DNA from: Rodentolepis nana
Taxonomy: Eukaryota > Platyhelminthes > Cestoda > Cyclophyllidea > Hymenolepididae
DNA length: 11,788 nt
Assembly (NCBI GenBank): GCA_900617975.1
Contig: UZAE01012147.1
Location: forward strand, 45,829 to 57,616
Reading direction: 5' to 3'
Part shown: positions 8,543-11,788 of the stretch, one piece after another
Numbering within the stretch: position 1 is the first letter of the stretch
Layout: each line of letters begins with the position of its first letter
Notes under the pieces: generated by a model
Seen by the model: the letters and a program-made list of their open reading frames with translations, nothing else
Told to the model about the DNA's origin: nothing
Database searches by the model: none
Made by a program: the position numbers and the translations under genes

Positions 8543-8612
8543 TCTCCCTTCTTTCCCTTCCACCTTCCACCTCCCACCCCNCCCCCCCCCCCCCCCCCCC
8601 CCCCTCCCCTTT
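8543..8612 (+). repeat. Polypyrimidine block with a poly-C tract of about 28 and one N
   Basis: About 70 bases are almost purely C and T on the plus strand, ending in C4, one N at 8581, C23 (8582-8604) and a short CT-rich tail. The N is the only ambiguous base noticed in the window and sits where sequencing and assembly are least reliable, so the true tract length is unknown. Long pyrimidine mirror-like tracts can adopt triplex (H-DNA) structures. The complementary strand offers a long G run. The open frames crossing it on both strands (poly-Pro and poly-Gly) are artefacts of the tract. Confidence 0.9.
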
Positions 8613-10315
8613 CATCAGTCAACTTGTTACAATGCCCTATTTTCAATAAAAACGTGAGTAGTGATGTAAGAACTGGTTAAGTGTAAACAGTATTAAGATA
8701 CTTCTAGTCCACCAACGTAGTATACACGTGGGGATTAATGTTTCCTTGTAAATTACTACACTTAAACAAACAAATAGTTTATGATTTTCCACATATATAT
8801 GTTTATTTTCAAGTGTTCGCTGCAAGGCTAAGGATTTAAAGTGAAATGAAATACATTTCTTTGCTAAGGTTTGCAAAATTTAAAATCATTGTCATAAATT
8901 AATTTCAGTAAAGGAGAGTATTCTGTATTTCAATGGGAACATAGCTCCAGTTATAGGTAATTTATCTCAATTAAAGACACCATTTCCTCTACATTGACTA
9001 ATCGTTATTTTGAACGATTTGAACGCTTAAAGGAAAGTGTATTCGGCAGTTGAATTTCAACCAAGGGATGGAAGGATCTACTAATAATTATGATTTTTTT
9101 ACTTTTTGTTGTACGAATTCAACAACTGATGGGTCTTTGCGCTAGCAATTTTAAAATTGCCGTTAGAGTGCAAAATTATTGGGGGTTCTGCCGACTATTC
9201 TTCTGTTCCCTTTAATTGCAAGTCATTTACCCTTATTAAAGTAGTGGACGGAACAGTGCGGTATGCAAAATATGTCATTCCTTTCAAAACTGTGAAAAAA
9301 TTGAAATAGATTAGAGCCGCAATGAAGTAACTAATGGATACTTGAATTCAAACCTTAACTAAGTTAATTAAATGGGGATTCAGGCTAATGGATAAGCTAT
9401 ACATACTGATAGATAATGGTAACAAAGGTCGCGCAGTATAAGATGGACTAATATTGTGGGATATGGAAGATCTGTTGAGCTATTCCATTCGCCACCTTTA
9501 TTAAGGAGGTATGAGCAATTTGGAAGATGGTTACGTTGGAGGCGAAAGGGAACTTAATCATTGGTTTCGATAGAACAGGCAAACAATGAGAACGCAATGA
9601 CGTAATATAGGTATATTTGACATAGATAAACCAATTGGAAGAACCAATAAAAATTCGTAGACATCTCAACTCTGCCATTTTAAAACTGTAACCTCCTGAA
9701 TAGTTTGCCTTCTTCATGGAGGAAGAAATGGACTGAAGTGACTGAACTTCGACATACAGAGTTGAACAATATGAATATACCTCGATATTGAAATGAGTTG
9801 AAGTCTTGAGTTAAAGGTAGCATTTCGAAAAAAAATTTGATTCTGTAGACATTTCCTTTGGTTCTTTTAAGTTATTGTATTGGGAGGAAATAGTGACAGG
9901 TATATCAGTTTGATGTACAATTTTCAAAAGCGCTACTCATTTTATATGCCACATTGTACCTTAAAGACGATCAGATTAAAACATACAAAATCGTCTACTG
10001 ATGTTTTGTAAGTACAAATACCAGTTTATGTGCCTTTGTTTCGTGTAAATTAAAGCACCGACTTTTTATACCCAACTTACCAAATCCTCAATAACACAAA
10101 ATCTGACTTAAGGAAAATGCTTTTTCCTCTTTTTGCAATGATAAACAAGGCAGAAAAATATGATAGGACTGACCTTTGCGAAGCCTATTTCATGGTCGTG
10201 AAATAGAGTTTTACGATTAATTGACCTCTAAGTAAAAATAACATAGTAAATTACTTAGCCTTAGAGCAAAGGTAAGCAGGAAGCTTAAAAAATTTGAAAT
10301 TCATTTTAATGAAAT
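8613..10315. other. Non-coding stretch with no recognised gene
   Basis: Low-GC sequence. The minus-strand open frames at 8643-8876 and 9448-9717 give translations with no motif or family resemblance and I treat them as chance. A 16-bp perfect palindrome is at 9145-9160. No repeats of transposon type are visible. Confidence 0.5.
9145..9160. repeat. 16-bp perfect palindrome
   Basis: GCAATTTTAAAATTGC is its own reverse complement with no spacer. It is AT-rich and could arise by chance. Confidence 0.7.
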
Positions 10316-10319
10316 GGGA

Positions 10320-10329
10320 GGGGGGGGGG
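10320..10329 (+). repeat. Poly-G tract, G10
   Basis: Ten G preceded by GGGA, so G3-A-G10 at 10316-10329. It is the first of four G runs on the same strand within 700 bases. Confidence 0.9.
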
Positions 10330-10375
10330 CAATGACGCTTTCAAATTCGACAAGAATTTAAGTTGGAACTAACTT

Positions 10376-10386
10376 GGGGGGGGGGG
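10376..10386 (+). repeat. Poly-G tract, G11
   Basis: Eleven G, 46 bases after the previous tract and on the same strand. Confidence 0.9.
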
Positions 10387-10475
10387 ATTCGCGCAGTTGA
10401 ATAAGAAATTCTAGCTGAGAAAAATGAGGCATCCAACCCACTAATCTCTCCCACTTTAATCAACTTATAGTGAGC

Positions 10476-10498
10476 AGGAAATCATCAGCCGATTTCCT
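10476..10498. repeat. Inverted repeat, 8-bp arms, 7-base loop
   Basis: AGGAAATC at 10476-10483 pairs with GATTTCCT at 10491-10498. It is short and may be chance. Confidence 0.6.
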
Positions 10499-10721
10499 AG
10501 ACCATAGACAGGGCATGCCTGATAATCATGACATATTCATCTTAGATCTGAGTCATTGTCTTCCTTAATCAAAGAGATTTAATTAAAAATCTTTCAAGCC
10601 GTGAGGGACTCCTCACTTTCTAATTTCCCCTAAGACGGACAACCAAGAACCAGACGCCATTCCCCTAGGGTCATAAAATTAAAGTGACGTCAGAGAAAAT
10701 TCAGTTAGATGTCAGTAAGGT

Positions 10722-10738
10722 GGGGGGGGGGGGGGGGG
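10722..10738 (+). repeat. Poly-G tract, G17
   Basis: Seventeen consecutive G on the plus strand, the longest unambiguous G run here. A run this long can itself fold as a G-quadruplex (four groups of three G with single-G loops) and is expected to be length-variable. Confidence 0.9.
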
Positions 10739-10987
10739 AGATTGGTAGTAGAAAGCAGCAACATGTTTTCACTTATGTGTTAGAAAAAGGAAGTGCTAAG
10801 CCACTAACTTCTTCACCTTAAACCTGAGTGACTCATTTAGAAGGAAGTCTTAATTATTAGACAGCAAGGCAAACCTCCACCTCCCCCCTCCCCACACGCC
10901 GCCCGCTCACCCCTCTTAAAAACATTACCTCTTCGAAAAGAGAAACAGGAAGAAAACTTTTAAGGCGACGTTTTGACTTCTCCCTCA

Positions 10988-10998
10988 GGGGGGGGGGG
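10988..10998 (+). repeat. Poly-G tract, G11
   Basis: Eleven G on the plus strand. A C-rich block (CCACCTCCCCCCTCCCC) lies about 100 bases before it at 10878-10894, so the two could pair as an imperfect inverted repeat. Confidence 0.9.
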
Positions 10999-11772
10999 AA
11001 ATAAGTATGATGGGTGGTGTTTTTGGGCAAAAGTGAACGTTCCAAGGATGATAATTAAATTCAACATTTGGCAAAAGAATTTTCGAGGTTTTTGTGTTGA
11101 ACGGACTAGTTATTGAGGGGTTGGTTTAAATTGTGAAATAATAATTTTCTTGAATAATTCAAGCTTTGACTTTTGAAAAGAATGAAAGTAGAAGACATTG
11201 ATTTTAGATATGTTGGTGATCAGACCATTCTCCGCCTTAGCATGGTGAAACTCTGAGAACCCGTATCAACCAGTAAACCATGGAAAGCAATCTTGGTAAA
11301 TTTGAATTCCAGAAAGTAAGGAAAGGCGTGTCAAGAAGAAATGAATCGCAAACTAAATTTTAGAGGCTGAATTTAGAACCTGTGGGAATTCAGTTTACTT
11401 CCATAATGAGCTTCCGACTGTCAAGGAAAAAAACAACAAGTTCTGTCTAACTCTACTTGCAATTATAAAGAGAGGCACAATAATTGTAGCTCTATTAAAA
11501 TTAGCATGCTTAATCTTTGTTCATACATATAATAAGATAAGAGTTCTGCAAAATTTCTCACATAGCTCTATTCCTAAGGAGTTGATTAACTGTTGCTAGA
11601 CTGGTAAATTATTAACATTAACTGACCTCTTGCTTACATCTTTTAAAGAAAAGGAAGAGATCATTTGCAAAATGTTGAGATTTAATCAGTCATATTTGGA
11701 ATTCATTACTAATGAATTAGATTGATTGGATGATTTTATTCAAGATCTAATTCGTTTGCGATTAGCAAATCT
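10999..11772. other. Non-coding stretch, nothing recognised
   Basis: Low-GC sequence with no long open frame and no repeat of note. The minus-strand open frame at 10857-11045, just before it, has no ATG start and encodes low-complexity sequence from the G and C runs, so it is not called. Confidence 0.5.
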
Positions 11773-11788
11773 CCCCCCCCCTCCCCCC
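11773..11788 (+). repeat. Poly-C tract at the window edge (C9-T-C6, truncated)
   Basis: Nine C, one T and six C up to the last base of the window, so the full length is not visible. Confidence 0.85.

Noticed and set aside
8409..8649. Poly-Gly and poly-Pro frames on both strands
   Set aside because: They are produced by the C tract and include an ambiguous base.
9448..9717. 89-codon minus-strand frame
   Set aside because: No domain, signal peptide or family resemblance, and no convincing splice sites fixing it.
10070..10130. Strong donor TTTG|GTAAGT on the minus strand as the end of unc5 exon 1
   Set aside because: The phase-1 frame has a TGA just before the donor and the phase-0 frame has no ATG.

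Overview
This is a low-GC stretch of animal nuclear genome, mostly non-coding. One gene can be recognised: part of a netrin receptor of the UNC5 family on the minus strand. There are no operons, bacterial-type genes, CRISPR arrays or recognisable rRNA or tRNA genes. The split gene with GT-AG introns and the UNC5 immunoglobulin domains place the sequence in a bilaterian animal. The divergent protein, high A+T and many poly-G/poly-C tracts suggest an invertebrate; a parasitic flatworm is my guess, held weakly.

Layout, following the minus-strand gene from high to low coordinates. Positions 11788 to about 4740 lie upstream and show no confident exon, but hold several weak exon-1 candidates, small inverted repeats and most of the homopolymer G/C tracts. 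Positions 4736-4317 are an exon coding for the first Ig domain of UNC5, with the family's four-cysteine pattern. Positions 4316-1910 are a 2,407-base intron. Positions 1909-1806 are the next exon, which codes for the first half of the second Ig domain. Positions 1805-1 are the start of the following intron. The rest of the receptor (end of Ig2, thrombospondin repeats, transmembrane segment, ZU5, UPA and death domains) must lie beyond position 1.

The two exons join in frame: phase 1 at the shared junction (T from one exon, AT from the other, giving Tyr) and phase 0 at the end of the second. Joined, they read ...NATIVEA-Y-LDREFQQ..., which matches the Ig1-Ig2 linker of known UNC5 proteins. UNC5 proteins are single-pass receptors that mediate repulsive responses to netrin in axon and cell guidance.

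Outside the gene the most striking property is the homopolymer spectrum. Nine G/C runs of 9 or more bases occur (up to 17, or about 28 with one N), while no A or T run longer than about 8 was seen in a low-GC sequence. Four of the G runs sit on the same strand within 700 bases near the right end. I found no evidence of a novel multi-gene system here.
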